Shown in pieces: positions 8,404 through 17,429 of a stretch of DNA of 33,115 nt. Below the pieces are notes generated by a model. That model was not told the DNA's origin, searched no databases, and saw only the letters and a list, made by a program, of their open reading frames with translations. A program made the translations under genes and the position numbers. This DNA is from Clostridia bacterium. GTDB taxonomy: Bacteria; Bacillota; Clostridia; Oscillospirales; Acutalibacteraceae. The stretch lies in the NCBI GenBank assembly GCA_017461005.1, contig JAFTZU010000069.1, forward strand, positions 1 through 33,115. Direction: 5' to 3'. The stretch's first letter is position 1, and each line of letters begins with the position of its first letter.

Positions 8404-10497
8404 TTAGGTCAGGAGTTCGCCGTAAGGCTGGACCGTTCCCGGATTCTCCTTCGCGGAGAAGTAATAGTCGTAGATGTCGGCGGCGACGACGGCGGTCAGT
8501 GAACCGGAGTCGGCGGTCTCGACGACGACGGCGACGGCGATCTCCGGGTCCTCATAGGGCGCGTAGGAGATCAGGAAACCGTTGTTGCCCTCGACCTTCT
8601 TGCCGTCGATGAGTTTGACGACGTCGGAGGTACCGGTCTTGGCGGCGGCCGTGACGGGCAGGTCGGCGAACGCGGACCGGCAGAAGCCGATGGTGCCGAC
8701 TTTCAGCATGCCTTCCCGGACGAGCTGCAGCGTATGCTTCGAGATGTCCAGGGTCTGGGCGACCTCCGGCTGGGTCTGCTGCAGGGTCTTCTTGAAGTCC
8801 GCCGTCTTGATGGAACGGACGAAATGAGGCGTGTAACGGGTGCCGCCGTTCGCGATGGTCGACACGTAGTTCGCGAGCTGGAGCAGCGTGAACTGGTTGT
8901 CGGACTCGCCGATGGCGGTCGTGATGACGTCACCGGCGTACCAGGTGCCGCCCGCGGCTTTCCGCTCTTCGGGGCTCGACACATGGCCGGTGGCTTCGGG
9001 GATCTCGACGCCGGTCTTCTGACCGAGGCCGAACTTCGTGGCCCACTCGTCGATGAGTTCGATGCCCATCTTCCGGCCCGTTTCGTAGAAGAAACAGTTG
9101 CAGGAGACGTTGATGGCGTCGGTGACATTGTTCGTGCCGTGGGCGGTATGGTGTGCACAGTAGAACGTGTGGTCGGAGTAGTAGGTGTAGGCACCGGTGC
9201 AGTTCCACTTGAACTCGTCGTCGATGATGCCTTCCTCCAGAGCCGCGATGGCGGTGCAGGGTTTGAAGGTGGAACCGGGCTCATAGGTACTCATGACGGC
9301 ACGGTTCCAGAGGGGAGCCGTTTCGTCCTGGGCCCACTCCGAGTACTTCTCTTTCCACTCGTTGTTGTCGTAGCTCGGGTACGTGGCGCAGGCGAGGATC
9401 TCGCCGGTGTGGACGTCTTCCACGACGACCGCTGCCGCACATTTCCGGGCGGCCGAGATGTTCAGAGAGTCGACGCGTTTTTTCAGAGCGTCCTGTGCGA
9501 CTTCCTGCAGGTTCTTGTCGAGGGTCAGGATGACGGCGTTGCCCTGTTCCGGCAGAGTCGTGTAGGTGTTGACCGTGTTGCCCTCCTCGTCGATGGTGAC
9601 GGTCTCCGTGCCGCGCTTGCCGCGAAGCTGGTCTTCGAGGGCCAGTTCCAGGCCGGAGCTGCCGTAGACATCGGAGATGGTGTAGGCGTTACGGGTGAGT
9701 TCGTCGATCTCCTGTTTGCCGGAGGCCTTGTCGAGGGCCTCTTCGAGTTCCTTCTGCTTCTCCTCGTACTTCTCGGCGGTGATGCCGGAGACGCGGCCTA
9801 GGATGTGGGGCGCCAGCGTGCCGTCCACATATTCGCGATAGGTCTCTCCTTCGTTCTTGACGCCCTGGTAGAAGTTCTTGTTCTCCATGATGATGGTGAC
9901 AAGGTCCGTCGGGACGTCTTCCGCGAAGGTGTAGGGGTAAGACGTGTTGAAGGTGTTGCGGAGCATCTCGACCTGGACAGAGGCAAGGCTCCGGGCGTCC
10001 TTCTTCGAGTAGGCCTCGAGGCCGTACCGCTTGATGAGCGCGTCCATGCAGTTCTCTGCCGTCGCGTACTCGTTGAGGTTCAGGACGTCCTTCGACTTGA
10101 GCCACTTGAGGTAAGCCGCGTTCTCGTCCTTGTTCTTGAAGACATAGTTCCCGGTCTTCTTCGAGACCTTGATGGGAAGCTTGTCGATGTATTCGACGCC
10201 GTTCGCCTCACAGAGCTGGATGAGCGAGATGATGATCTCATTGCGCTTTTCCTGCTCCTTCGGGAACGCGGTCGCGTTGAAGGTGATCGAGTTGCCCTGG
10301 CGGCTCGAGACCAGGACGGAGCCGTTCCGGTCGAGGATGTCGCCCCGGGCCGCGTCGATGGTCCGCGTGTAGGCACCGAGGGTGCCGGCGTTGGCGCCGG
10401 AGATGAGGGTGGACCAGATGAGCACGCCGATGAGCGCCAGCGCCGCTAAGACGACGATGACGTTGTAGATGATGCCACGGGTCCGGGAGATGCCCAT
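8404..10497 (-). CDS. mrdA: Class B penicillin-binding protein 2 (elongasome transpeptidase)
   Basis: A 697-residue peptidoglycan transpeptidase that crosslinks side-wall peptidoglycan with the Rod complex. Order: short cytoplasmic tail, signal-anchor helix about 12-33, PBP dimerisation/pedestal region (RGDILDRNGSVL near 51-62), and a transpeptidase domain with all three active-site motifs: STFK at 409-412 (nucleophile Ser409), SCN at 465-467 and KTG at 620-622. Between motifs the sequence has several Cys/His residues (about 430-450, FYCAHHTAHG), a common extracellular feature of clostridial class B PBPs. It lies last in mreB-mreC-mreD-mrdA, 35 bases after mreD, with GAGAGG as the SD. The operon position supports PBP2 rather than the division or sporulation paralogues, which would be next to mur genes. 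Confidence 0.9.
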   Translation of the reverse strand: MGISRTRGIIYNVIVVLAALALIGVLIWSTLISGANAGTLGAYTRTIDAARGDILDRNGSVLVSSRQGNSITFNATAFPKEQEKRNEIIISLIQLCEANGVEYIDKLPIKVSKKTGNYVFKNKDENAAYLKWLKSKDVLNLNEYATAENCMDALIKRYGLEAYSKKDARSLASVQVEMLRNTFNTSYPYTFAEDVPTDLVTIIMENKNFYQGVKNEGETYREYVDGTLAPHILGRVSGITAEKYEEKQKELEEALDKASGKQEIDELTRNAYTISDVYGSSGLELALEDQLRGKRGTETVTIDEEGNTVNTYTTLPEQGNAVILTLDKNLQEVAQDALKKRVDSLNISAARKCAAAVVVEDVHTGEILACATYPSYDNNEWKEKYSEWAQDETAPLWNRAVMSTYEPGSTFKPCTAIAALEEGIIDDEFKWNCTGAYTYYSDHTFYCAHHTAHGTNNVTDAINVSCNCFFYETGRKMGIELIDEWATKFGLGQKTGVEIPEATGHVSSPEERKAAGGTWYAGDVITTAIGESDNQFTLLQLANYVSTIANGGTRYTPHFVRSIKTADFKKTLQQTQPEVAQTLDISKHTLQLVREGMLKVGTIGFCRSAFADLPVTAAAKTGTSDVVKLIDGKKVEGNNGFLISYAPYEDPEIAVAVVVETADSGSLTAVVAADIYDYYFSAKENPGTVQPYGELLT

Positions 10498-10532
10498 CGT
10501 GTTCCCTCTCTTTCGTTAAAATTCAAAAACCG

Positions 10533-11162
10533 TTACCGGAGTTCCGCGAAGCCTCTCGCCATGGAACTCTTCGGGTAGCGTTCGCGGATGTATCTCATGA
10601 ATCGCCGCAGGATCACATAGAAGAGCGGTGTGAAGGCGAAACTGTACAGCGCGGACGGCAGGTAATAGGTGAAGTAGGTGACGGCACCCTGGTCGACGCC
10701 CCGGAAGACGACGAAGCACAGCCAGTGCAGAGTGACGTACAGGAGGATGACCAGCGCGCCGAGGATGTTGGCGGTCCACAGGTTGTTCCGCATGAGGTAG
10801 TTCATGAGGAGACAGACACCGGTGGAGCTCAGCAGGAAGAAGATGGCGTTGAAGCCGTCGAGGTGCGCGGCGGAGACATCCCAGAGCGTTCCCGCGAAGA
10901 GGCACAGCATGGTGGCCGGCAGGTTGTGCAGGAACATGGCGATGCACACGGTCAGCGGCAGGAGCAGGAAGCAGTGGGCCCCCATGATGGTCGGGAACAT
11001 GTGGGGCGTGTTCTGCAGCAGATGGCAGAGCAGGATGAGCGCCACAAAGACCACATTGGTCCAGAGCTTGTGCTTCTGTTCGTTGGAGAGCGGCCGGCGC
11101 TGTCGTTTGACGGGGCCGGTCTGCTGCCGGGTGCGGCTGTCAAAGGTGATGCGTTCCTTCAT
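10533..11162 (-). CDS. mreD: Rod shape-determining protein MreD
   Basis: A 209-residue integral membrane protein with a basic N-terminal tail of about 33 residues and five or six hydrophobic helices. It is part of the MreBCD elongation complex and links MreC to the membrane synthases. Primary-sequence conservation of MreD is low, so the call rests on size, helix pattern (helices from about residue 35 to 200), the DXXA-type loop after helix 3 (LFAGTLWDVSAAHLDGFNA) and its place between mreC and mrdA. The start ATG overlaps the mreC stop by one base (TAATG), with GGAGG six bases upstream, so it is translationally coupled. Confidence 0.88.
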   Translation of the reverse strand: MKERITFDSRTRQQTGPVKRQRRPLSNEQKHKLWTNVVFVALILLCHLLQNTPHMFPTIMGAHCFLLLPLTVCIAMFLHNLPATMLCLFAGTLWDVSAAHLDGFNAIFFLLSSTGVCLLMNYLMRNNLWTANILGALVILLYVTLHWLCFVVFRGVDQGAVTYFTYYLPSALYSFAFTPLFYVILRRFMRYIRERYPKSSMARGFAELR

Positions 11163-12229
11163 TACTCGCTCGCCTCCGTCGTGGCACGTCCGCTGGTGGT
11201 ACGGAAGGTAGTCACCGGACGGGTGGTCGTGGTGCGGCGGGCGGTGGTGGAGGCGGTCGTCTCACCGGCCGTGGTGGACTCGGTGGAAGACGCTGCATCG
11301 GTCGTGGTGCGGTTCGGGTTGGACTGGACTTCCGGAGAGTCGGCGTCCGCGCCTTCGGCACCGTCGTCATAGGTGGTGGCGACGCCCTGACCTTCGAAGC
11401 CGGTCATGATGAGGGCCTCGGTCAGCTGGGTGACGTCGATGTTCGGTTCGATGACCGCGTAAGCGGAGATGTCTTTTTCGTCGTTCTGGATCTCCCGGAC
11501 CGTGCCGATGATGAGGTCTCTCGGGTAGATGCCGCCGACACCTGCGGTGGCGATGACGCTGCCCTTCGAGACTTTCGTCTTCCGGTCGAGGCCGGAGAGG
11601 CGGCAGAAGCCCTTCTTCACGATGTCCGCGTCGTTGGTGATGTAGCCGCTCTCGCGGGTGCGGACCTCATAGGCGGAGATGGAGATCTTCGGGTCGAGGA
11701 TGGTGGAGACGACACAGTAGGTCGGGGCCACTTTCGTGACGACACCGACGAGCTGTCCGTCGCCGTAGATGACCGGGTCGTCGACCTTGACGCCGGACAC
11801 GGCACCCTTGTTGAAAACGAAGGTCGTGAAGTTGTTCGCGGAGTCCTTGCCGATGACCGTGGCCGAGATGACCTGGTAGTCGGGGTGCTGCTCCTTGATG
11901 CCGAGGAAGTCCTCGTAGCTTTCGAGTTTCTGTTTGGTCTCCTCATAGTCCGCCAGCTGCTTCTGCGCGCTGATGACCTTGGCCTCGAGGTCGTCGATCC
12001 GCTTCTCATAGGTCGAGGACCGGGTGAAGAAGTGGCCGATGTTCGAGAAGCCGTTGCCGAGGACGGAGGTCACCCGGGACAGCGGCTGGGACACCGTGCC
12101 GGCGGTCGCGGTGAGCGGGGAGCTCTTGCTGCCGAGCACAGCGGCGAGGATGAGAAAAATGATGAGGATGCCTAAGATGACAGCGAGGATCTTGAACCAC
12201 AGTGTCTTGACAAACCCTTTCACGTGCAT
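11162..12229 (-). CDS. mreC: Rod shape-determining protein MreC with Thr-rich tail
   Basis: A 355-residue bitopic protein organising the elongasome in the extracytoplasmic space. Layout: cytoplasmic N-terminus, one membrane helix (about 10-32), a coiled coil (about 75-110, rich in E/K/Q), then the MreC beta-barrel domain with the usual NNFTTFVFNKGAVSGVKVDDPV and YGDGQLVGVV segments. Unusually, the last roughly 60 residues are a low-complexity Thr/Ser/Ala/Arg region that is not part of the MreC fold; it may be an extended wall-spanning or glycosylatable tail. The start is ambiguous between ATG 12229 and GTG 12223: AAAGG lies only four bases before the ATG. A hairpin terminator separates it from mreB, so part of the transcription probably reads through. 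Confidence 0.9.
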   Translation of the reverse strand: MHVKGFVKTLWFKILAVILGILIIFLILAAVLGSKSSPLTATAGTVSQPLSRVTSVLGNGFSNIGHFFTRSSTYEKRIDDLEAKVISAQKQLADYEETKQKLESYEDFLGIKEQHPDYQVISATVIGKDSANNFTTFVFNKGAVSGVKVDDPVIYGDGQLVGVVTKVAPTYCVVSTILDPKISISAYEVRTRESGYITNDADIVKKGFCRLSGLDRKTKVSKGSVIATAGVGGIYPRDLIIGTVREIQNDEKDISAYAVIEPNIDVTQLTEALIMTGFEGQGVATTYDDGAEGADADSPEVQSNPNRTTTDAASSTESTTAGETTASTTARRTTTTRPVTTFRTTSGRATTEASE

Positions 12230-12254
12230 TCAACCTTTCGGTGCATAAATAGTT

Positions 12255-12288
12255 CGAAAAAGGGACTCCGCGGGGGAGGTCCCTTTTC
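12255..12288 (-). terminator. Partial terminator between mreB and mreC
   Basis: On the minus strand AAAGGGACCTCC pairs with GGAGTCCCTTT (one bulged base) followed by TTTTTC. It would reduce mreCD-mrdA transcription relative to mreB. Confidence 0.65.
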
Positions 12289-12313
12289 GTGTTTCCTGTT
12301 TCGTTTCGGCGAT

Positions 12314-13333
12314 TTACTCGTCGTAGTTCTTGGTGCTGGTGAGGCTCAGCATGTCGTTCTCGAGGCAGACACCGGTACCGTCGACGACGCAGTCGAGGGG
12401 GTTCTCAGCCACGTGGACGGGCATTTTGGTCTCGGCGGAGATGAGACGGTCGAGGCCTCTCAGCAGAGCGCCGCCACCGGTGAGCATGATGCCCTGGTCG
12501 ATGATGTCAGCGGCCAGTTCGGGCGGGGTCTTCTCGAGGGTGGTGCGGATGGCGTCGAGGATCTGGTTGACGGAGTCGGCCAGCGCTTCGCGGACCTCTT
12601 CGGACGTGACTTCGATGTTCTTCGGAAGACCGTCGACGAGGTTGCGGCCCTTGACGTCGATGGCGCCTTCGCCTTCGTAGGGATAGGCGGAGCCGATCTT
12701 GATCTTGATCTCTTCCGCGGTGCGCTCACCGATGAGGAGGTTATATTTCTTCTTGATGTAGGCGATGATGGCATCGTCGAAGGAGTCGCCCGCGACACGA
12801 GCGGAGCAGGAGGTGACGATGTCGCCGAGGGAGATGACCGCGACTTCCGCGGTACCGCCGCCGATGTCGACGACCATGGAACCGGCAGCCTCCGCGACGG
12901 GGAGACCGGCACCGATGGCAGCGGCCATGGGCTCCTCGATGAGGGAGACCTGACGGGCGCCGGCGCTGCGGGCAGCGTCATGGACGGCGCGGCGTTCGAC
13001 TTCGGTGACACCCGAGGGGATGCAGATCATGACACGGGCCTTGTTGAACTTGGAGTTCAGCATGGCTCTGCGGATGAATTCTTTCAGCATGTCTGCCGTG
13101 ATATCGAAATCGGCGATGACACCGTCCTTGAGGGGACGGACCGCGGTGATGGAACCGGGCGTACGGCCGATCATTTCTTTTGCTTCTGCGCCGACGGCAA
13201 CGACCTTGTTCGGGGTGGAACGGACGTCGACGGCGACGACGGAGGGCTCGCGGATGACGATGCCCTTGCCCTTGACGAAGACGAGCGTGTTGGCAGTACC
13301 GAGGTCGATACCAATATCCTGAGTGAATAACAT
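12314..13333 (-). CDS. mreB: Rod shape-determining protein MreB
   Basis: The bacterial actin that steers side-wall synthesis; 339 residues, normal length. Nucleotide-binding signatures are clear: [14 protein letters not shown] at the N-terminus (phosphate 1), [15 protein letters not shown] (phosphate 2) and [13 protein letters not shown] (adenosine). The frame opens earlier, but the start MLFTQDIG at 13333 fits the conserved N-terminus and has GAAAGGGG 11 bases upstream; the extra 26 upstream residues match nothing in MreB. A promoter about 90 bases upstream drives it. The TAA stop is followed directly by ATCGCC. Confidence 0.96.
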   Translation of the reverse strand: MLFTQDIGIDLGTANTLVFVKGKGIVIREPSVVAVDVRSTPNKVVAVGAEAKEMIGRTPGSITAVRPLKDGVIADFDITADMLKEFIRRAMLNSKFNKARVMICIPSGVTEVERRAVHDAARSAGARQVSLIEEPMAAAIGAGLPVAEAAGSMVVDIGGGTAEVAVISLGDIVTSCSARVAGDSFDDAIIAYIKKKYNLLIGERTAEEIKIKIGSAYPYEGEGAIDVKGRNLVDGLPKNIEVTSEEVREALADSVNQILDAIRTTLEKTPPELAADIIDQGIMLTGGGALLRGLDRLISAETKMPVHVAENPLDCVVDGTGVCLENDMLSLTSTKNYDE

Positions 13334-13419
13334 GTTTTCATTGACCCCTTTCGAGAGTTCTTGAAGAGTTCGGGAGCCGGTTTCGGACAGGTTCCGAGAC
13401 TGCTCCACCATACCTTAGT

Positions 13420-13448
13420 ATTATATAACAGAGGTCAAGGGGACTCAA
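13420..13448 (-). promoter_or_regulatory. mreB promoter
   Basis: TTGAGT (minus, 13443-13448), 17-base spacer, perfect TATAAT (13420-13425). A second possible -35, TTGACC, lies inside the spacer and is too close for this -10. Confidence 0.65.
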
Positions 13449-13546
13449 TTGTAAAAAACGCTAAAGCTTTCCTGCACTTTTTCAACACTTTTTCTACAAT
13501 CCGCGATGACCGATTTTTCGCATATCTACATGTTGTGGTGGGCGAT

Positions 13547-14140
13547 TTATCCCGGCACAACGTCGTGCTCCCGGAGCGCCCGGTACACCCGTGCCGCCGG
13601 CAGTCCGACGACGGTCTCGTAGTCGCCCCGGATGCCCTCGACGAGGACCCGTCCGAGGCCCTGGATGCCGTAGGCACCGGCCTTGTCCATGGGCTCGCCG
13701 GTCCCGACGTACCGGTCGATCTCCTCGTCGGTCAGTTCGAAGAACGTGACCTCCGTCGCCTCGACGAACGTCTCGGTGGCACCGCAGTCGCCGTCCGGAT
13801 ATTTCTCGACCAGAGCGACACCGGTGTAGACGACATGGGTGTTCCCGGACAGGCTCCGCAGCATGGCCGCGGCGTCTGCTTCATCCTTCGGTTTTCCCAT
13901 GACTACGTCGTTCAGAGCCACAACGGTGTCGGACCCGAGAAACAGGGTCGGCTCGCTGACCGCGGTCGCTTCCGCGGCCGCCATGGCCTTTCCCAGCGCC
14001 AGCGCCTGCACCGCATGCGCCGGCTTCTCCAGCGACACGGTGGACTCATCGAAATCGGCGGTTTTTATGTCAAATCGATATCCGAGTTCTTCCAGTATCT
14101 CTTTCCTTCTGGGAGAACCGGACGCTAAAATCAGTTTCAT
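13547..14140 (-). CDS. maf: Maf-family nucleotide pyrophosphatase
   Basis: A 197-residue house-cleaning nucleoside triphosphate pyrophosphatase (dTTP/UTP or modified nucleotides). Motifs: ASGSPRRKEIL at the N-terminus, GSDTVV with the catalytic-metal Asp, MGKPKDEADA, and YTGVALV. The start ATG at 14140 is two bases after the stop of the Nudix gene, and the frame extends into that gene upstream, which is overprinting rather than coding. Gene order Nudix-maf, then mreB, is frequent in Clostridia. The stop codon TAA is followed directly by ATCGCCC. No clear terminator was found between maf and mreB. Confidence 0.93.
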   Translation of the reverse strand: MKLILASGSPRRKEILEELGYRFDIKTADFDESTVSLEKPAHAVQALALGKAMAAAEATAVSEPTLFLGSDTVVALNDVVMGKPKDEADAAAMLRSLSGNTHVVYTGVALVEKYPDGDCGATETFVEATEVTFFELTDEEIDRYVGTGEPMDKAGAYGIQGLGRVLVEGIRGDYETVVGLPAARVYRALREHDVVPG

Positions 14141-14142
14141 GC

Positions 14143-14703
14143 TCAAATCTTCTTTCCGTCGAGTTTGCCGAGGTTCAGGAGGTCCTTGTACTTGAGGACG
14201 GCCATGGCGGTCTTGGAGTCGCGGATCTCGTTGTCGTAGATCATCTCGAGGGCGCTCGTGAAGGAGACGCGCTTCACGTTGAGGAACTCGTCGTCGTCGA
14301 GCTCCTGTCCGACGTCGGACAGGCCCCGGGCGGCGTAGAGCCGGATGATCTCGTTGGTGTAGCCGGGGCTCGGGTAGTCCCAGCCGAGGTCGAACCACTC
14401 GGTGGCGACCATGCCGGTCTCCTCCCGCAGTTCGCGCTTCGCGGCCTCGAAGGGGTCCTCCCCCGGTTCGAGCTTGCCGGCGGGCGCCTCGAGGACGTCC
14501 TCCATGTAGGGGTACCGGAACTGCTCGACGAGCAGGACGGTGCCGTCGGACTGGATGGGCAGCACGCACACGCCGCCCGGGTGCTCGACGACTTCACGGC
14601 CCCGTACATCGCCGTTCGGCATGAGGGCATCGTCGTTGCGGACCGTCAGGATGCGGCCGCGGAACACATACACTTTTCTTATGGTCTTCTCTTTCGTCTC
14701 CAT
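14143..14703 (-). CDS. nudF: Nudix hydrolase, ADP-ribose pyrophosphatase type
   Basis: A 186-residue Nudix protein that probably cleaves ADP-ribose to AMP and ribose 5-phosphate. The Nudix box is complete: GX5EX7REUXEEXGU is seen as GKLEPGEDPFEAAKRELREE followed by TGM. Upstream EHPGGVCVLPI and LLVEQFRYP, and downstream SPGYTNEIIRLYAARGL, match the ADP-ribose pyrophosphatase subfamily. The start is the ATG at 14703, seven bases after GGAG; the frame stays open further upstream across the neighbouring gene but has no support there. It ends two bases before maf. The symbol is by subfamily similarity; the substrate is inferred. Confidence 0.85.
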   Translation of the reverse strand: METKEKTIRKVYVFRGRILTVRNDDALMPNGDVRGREVVEHPGGVCVLPIQSDGTVLLVEQFRYPYMEDVLEAPAGKLEPGEDPFEAAKRELREETGMVATEWFDLGWDYPSPGYTNEIIRLYAARGLSDVGQELDDDEFLNVKRVSFTSALEMIYDNEIRDSKTAMAVLKYKDLLNLGKLDGKKI

Positions 14704-14720
14704 ACTTCGACTCCGTTGGA

Positions 14721-14752
14721 AAAAAGGGGCACCGACTGAGCCGGTACCCCTC
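14721..14752 (-). terminator. Terminator after the CD1247-type gene
   Basis: On the minus strand GGGGTACCG pairs with CGGTGCCCC (one U-G pair) followed by T6. It lies between the zinc-ribbon gene and the Nudix gene, so nudF-maf rely on read-through or a promoter I could not identify. Confidence 0.75.
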
Positions 14753-14779
14753 TGATCATTTTGTTTTGGGCGATGTGCC

Positions 14780-15664
14780 TCAGTCCTCGTATTCGACTTC
14801 GAACTCGAGTTTCTCGTGGCACTTCGGGCATTCGATGCCGCCCTGAGCAAGGATGCTGTCATCGATGAACATGACGTGGCCGCAGGACGGGCACTCGACT
14901 TCGTAGGTGTCCTCTTCCGGCTCGGCTTCGCGCTCAACGACAGGCTCTTCGACGACTTCCTCGACGGGAGCTTCCTCGACGACTTCGGGCTCTTCGTCCG
15001 GCCATGCGATGCCGGATGCGGCAGCCGCGGCAGCGGCGGGAGCGGCGACTTCTTCGAAGACGGAAGTCTCTTCGGCAGCGGCAGCCTCAGCGGCCTCGGC
15101 CTCAGCGACGACTTCGTCGGCAGCGGCGAAGATGGCCTCGTCATCGAGTTCTTCTTCCTCTTCGACGACTTCTTCAACAGCTTCCTCGACGGGAGCTTCT
15201 TCCACGACTTCTTCGACGGGTGCCTCTTCGACGGGTGCCTCTTCGACGGGAGCCTCCTCGACGACTTCTTCCTCGACGGCTTCCTCTACAGGAGCTTCCT
15301 CTTCCACCGGAGCTTCGGCAAACAGTTCGTCAGCCTCTTCCTCGGCAGGAGCTTCGTCGGACGTGTAGACCACTTCGAAGGCCTCGTCTTCGTCAGCACC
15401 CAGGTCGTCGAACTCATCTTCGGTGAGCTCTTCGACTTCAAAGCCTTCGAACAGGATGGCTTCGAGGTCCCCAAGGTCCATGTCGATCTCGTCGACGCGG
15501 TCGGTCATTTCTTTGAGGTCGGTCGCGTTCTGATCGATGGCGGCGACGATCTCATCGAAGGTCTCGATGATGCCTTTGAGCAGTTTGTTCTCTGCGTTGT
15601 CAGCATCGAGGTTGAGGCCTTCTTCCAGGCCTTTCAGGTAAGCAACTTTTTCGGACAGTTTCAT
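14780..15664 (-). CDS. CD1247-type protein with acidic repeat linker and C-terminal zinc ribbon
   Basis: 294 residues in three parts. Residues 1-75 form the helical N-terminal domain typical of clostridial CD1247 proteins (MKLSEKVAYLKGLEEGL). Residues about 80-245 are a highly acidic low-complexity linker with imperfect repeats of the VEEAPVEE type, alternating with Ala-rich pieces. Residues 250-294 hold a zinc ribbon with CPSC and CPKC pairs (YEVECPSCG ... ECPKCHEKLEFEVEYED). No signal peptide, so cytosolic. Function is unknown; a linker between a helical and a zinc-binding module suggests a scaffold or nucleic-acid/ribosome-associated role, but this is only inference. It sits directly downstream of efp (59 bases, A/C-rich spacer). 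Repeat units are conserved at DNA level too, so length may vary between strains. Confidence 0.8.
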   Translation of the reverse strand: MKLSEKVAYLKGLEEGLNLDADNAENKLLKGIIETFDEIVAAIDQNATDLKEMTDRVDEIDMDLGDLEAILFEGFEVEELTEDEFDDLGADEDEAFEVVYTSDEAPAEEEADELFAEAPVEEEAPVEEAVEEEVVEEAPVEEAPVEEAPVEEVVEEAPVEEAVEEVVEEEEELDDEAIFAAADEVVAEAEAAEAAAAEETSVFEEVAAPAAAAAAASGIAWPDEEPEVVEEAPVEEVVEEPVVEREAEPEEDTYEVECPSCGHVMFIDDSILAQGGIECPKCHEKLEFEVEYED

Positions 15665-15723
15665 GTTGGGGTCCTCTCTTTCTCTTGTTCGGTCGGTTTG
15701 TTTGTGTGGTTCGTTTTGTGTTT

Positions 15724-16281
15724 TTATGCGCGGCCCATGTACTCGCCGGTACGGGTGTCGATCTGAATGACTTCGCCCTCGTTGATGAACAGGGGGACGC
15801 GGACTTCAGCACCGGTCTCGACGGTAGCGGGTTTCAGCGTATTGGTTGCGGTGTTGCCGGCAAGACCGGGCTCCGTGTGGGTGACTTCCAGTTCGACGAA
15901 GTTCGGGCAGTTCAGGCCGAAGACTTTGCCTTTGTAGGACAGGACCTGGCAGGTCATGTTCTCCTTGACGAACTTGAACGCGTCGGGAAGGTCGGCTTCA
16001 TTGATCGGGACCATGTCGAAGGTCTCGGGGTCCATGAAATAGTAAAGGTCGCCATCGCTGTAAGAGAAGTCCATGTCTTTTCTCTCGATGAATGCGGTGG
16101 GGAACTTTGCGCTCGGGTTGTAGGATTTTTCCGTGATGGAACCGGTGATGACGTTCTTGGTCTTGGTACGGACAAAGGCGGCGCCTTTACCGGGTTTGAC
16201 GTGCTGGAATTCAACGACCTGAAGAACCTGGCCGTCCTCTTCAAAAGTGACGCCGTTTCTGAAATCACCTGCAGAAATCAT
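15724..16281 (-). CDS. efp: Elongation factor P
   Basis: 185 residues, the normal EF-P length with three beta-barrel domains (KOW-like, central, C-terminal OB). EF-P binds stalled ribosomes between P and E sites and promotes Pro-Pro bond formation. The tip loop [10 protein letters not shown] carries Lys32, the residue modified in many bacteria. The C-terminal EFP signature lies in [24 protein letters not shown] (read in two pieces: [11 protein letters not shown] and [10 protein letters not shown]). GGAGG is nine bases before the ATG. It follows the aminopeptidase gene by 52 bases, the classic pepP-efp arrangement of Bacillota. Confidence 0.97.
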   Translation of the reverse strand: MISAGDFRNGVTFEEDGQVLQVVEFQHVKPGKGAAFVRTKTKNVITGSITEKSYNPSAKFPTAFIERKDMDFSYSDGDLYYFMDPETFDMVPINEADLPDAFKFVKENMTCQVLSYKGKVFGLNCPNFVELEVTHTEPGLAGNTATNTLKPATVETGAEVRVPLFINEGEVIQIDTRTGEYMGRA

Positions 16282-16333
16282 AGTGGTAAACCTCCAAATA
16301 GATGCTGTTTAGATAACAATATTACAATTTATT

Positions 16334-17395
16334 TTACAGTACCACAAGGTCTTTGGTCAAGTGGCAGAAGTTCTTGTGTCCATCGGCTGTGACAAGCACC
16401 ATATCTTCGATACGGACGCCGAATTTCCCGGGCAGATAGATGCCGGGCTCGACCGTGACGACCGCGTTTTCGCGGATGGTCTCTTCGGACTTCGGGCCCG
16501 CGAAGGGATGCTCGTGGATCTCGACGCCGACCCCGTGTCCGGTGCTGTGGCCGAAGTACTCTCCGTAGCCCGCTTCCGCGATGACATCGCGGCAGGCCTT
16601 GTCGAGGTCGAAGGCGGAGATGTTCGGGCGGACATAGTCGAGGCCCGCCTGCTGCGCCTTGCGGACAGTTTCATAGACGTTGACCATCTCTTCGGTCGGC
16701 TGGCCGACGGCGAAGGTGAGGGTGGTGTCGGAATGGTAGTGCTGGTACAGAGCGCCGAAGTCGATGGTGACGAAGTCTCCCGCCTCGACGAGTTTCTCGC
16801 CCGGCACCCCATGGGGCTTCGAGGAGTTGGCGCCGCTGACCGCGATGGTGTCGAAGGAGATGCCGTCGGCACCGAACTTGCGCATGAGGTATTCGAGCTC
16901 ATTGGCAAGGTCCCGCTCCGCGACACCGGGTTTCAGCATGTGCAGCAGTTCGTCGAGGGCCTTTTCGGCGATGTCCTGGGCCTTCTGCAGCTTTTCGATC
17001 TCGTCTGCGCACTTGATCTCCCGGATGCCGTTCGCCAGCGTGTCGAGCCGGTTCGAGACGTTGAAGGAGTAGGTCGGGAGCATTTTGCGCCAGGTGTTCA
17101 GTTCGGACAGGGTCATGCGGTCGGCCTCGACGAGGATCTCCGTACAGTTGTGCTTCTGGAGGAGGTCGAAGACCTGCTGGTAGACCTGGTCCTGCAGGAG
17201 GACGTTCGCCTCGGTCACGGCGCTGCAGGCCGCTTCGAAGTAACGGCTGTCCGTGATGAACGCACTCTCTTCCGGCATGACCAGAAGGGTGCCGTTGGAA
17301 GAGGCGAAACCGGTGAAGTAGAGGCGGTTCTCCTCGCTCAGGATGAGCGCCGCCTGAGTGGATTTCAGCTGCGACGCAAGGGTTGCGATGTTCAT
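16334..17395 (-). CDS. Xaa-Pro aminopeptidase (M24B)
   Basis: A 353-residue cytosolic proline peptidase of the YqhT/PepQ-like kind, releasing N-terminal residues next to proline. An N-terminal creatinase-like domain (1-125) precedes the pita-bread catalytic domain. All five metal ligands are visible: the two Asp of TIDFGALYQHYHSDTTL, His of GHSTGHGVGVEIHE, Glu of VTVEPGIY and Glu of GVRIEDMVLV. The start is the ATG at 17395 with GAAAGGA upstream; the longer frame (22 more residues) overlaps the spacer and lacks support. Placement before efp fits a shared role in handling proline-rich proteins and peptides. Confidence 0.92.
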   Translation of the reverse strand: MNIATLASQLKSTQAALILSEENRLYFTGFASSNGTLLVMPEESAFITDSRYFEAACSAVTEANVLLQDQVYQQVFDLLQKHNCTEILVEADRMTLSELNTWRKMLPTYSFNVSNRLDTLANGIREIKCADEIEKLQKAQDIAEKALDELLHMLKPGVAERDLANELEYLMRKFGADGISFDTIAVSGANSSKPHGVPGEKLVEAGDFVTIDFGALYQHYHSDTTLTFAVGQPTEEMVNVYETVRKAQQAGLDYVRPNISAFDLDKACRDVIAEAGYGEYFGHSTGHGVGVEIHEHPFAGPKSEETIRENAVVTVEPGIYLPGKFGVRIEDMVLVTADGHKNFCHLTKDLVVL

Positions 17396-17429
17396 ATCAT
17401 GTTCCTTTCTATATGGGAAGTCCCGGCGG

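Noticed and set aside
14907..15368. Ser/Thr-rich plus-strand frame
   Set aside because: Antisense image of the acidic repeat linker of the CD1247-type gene.
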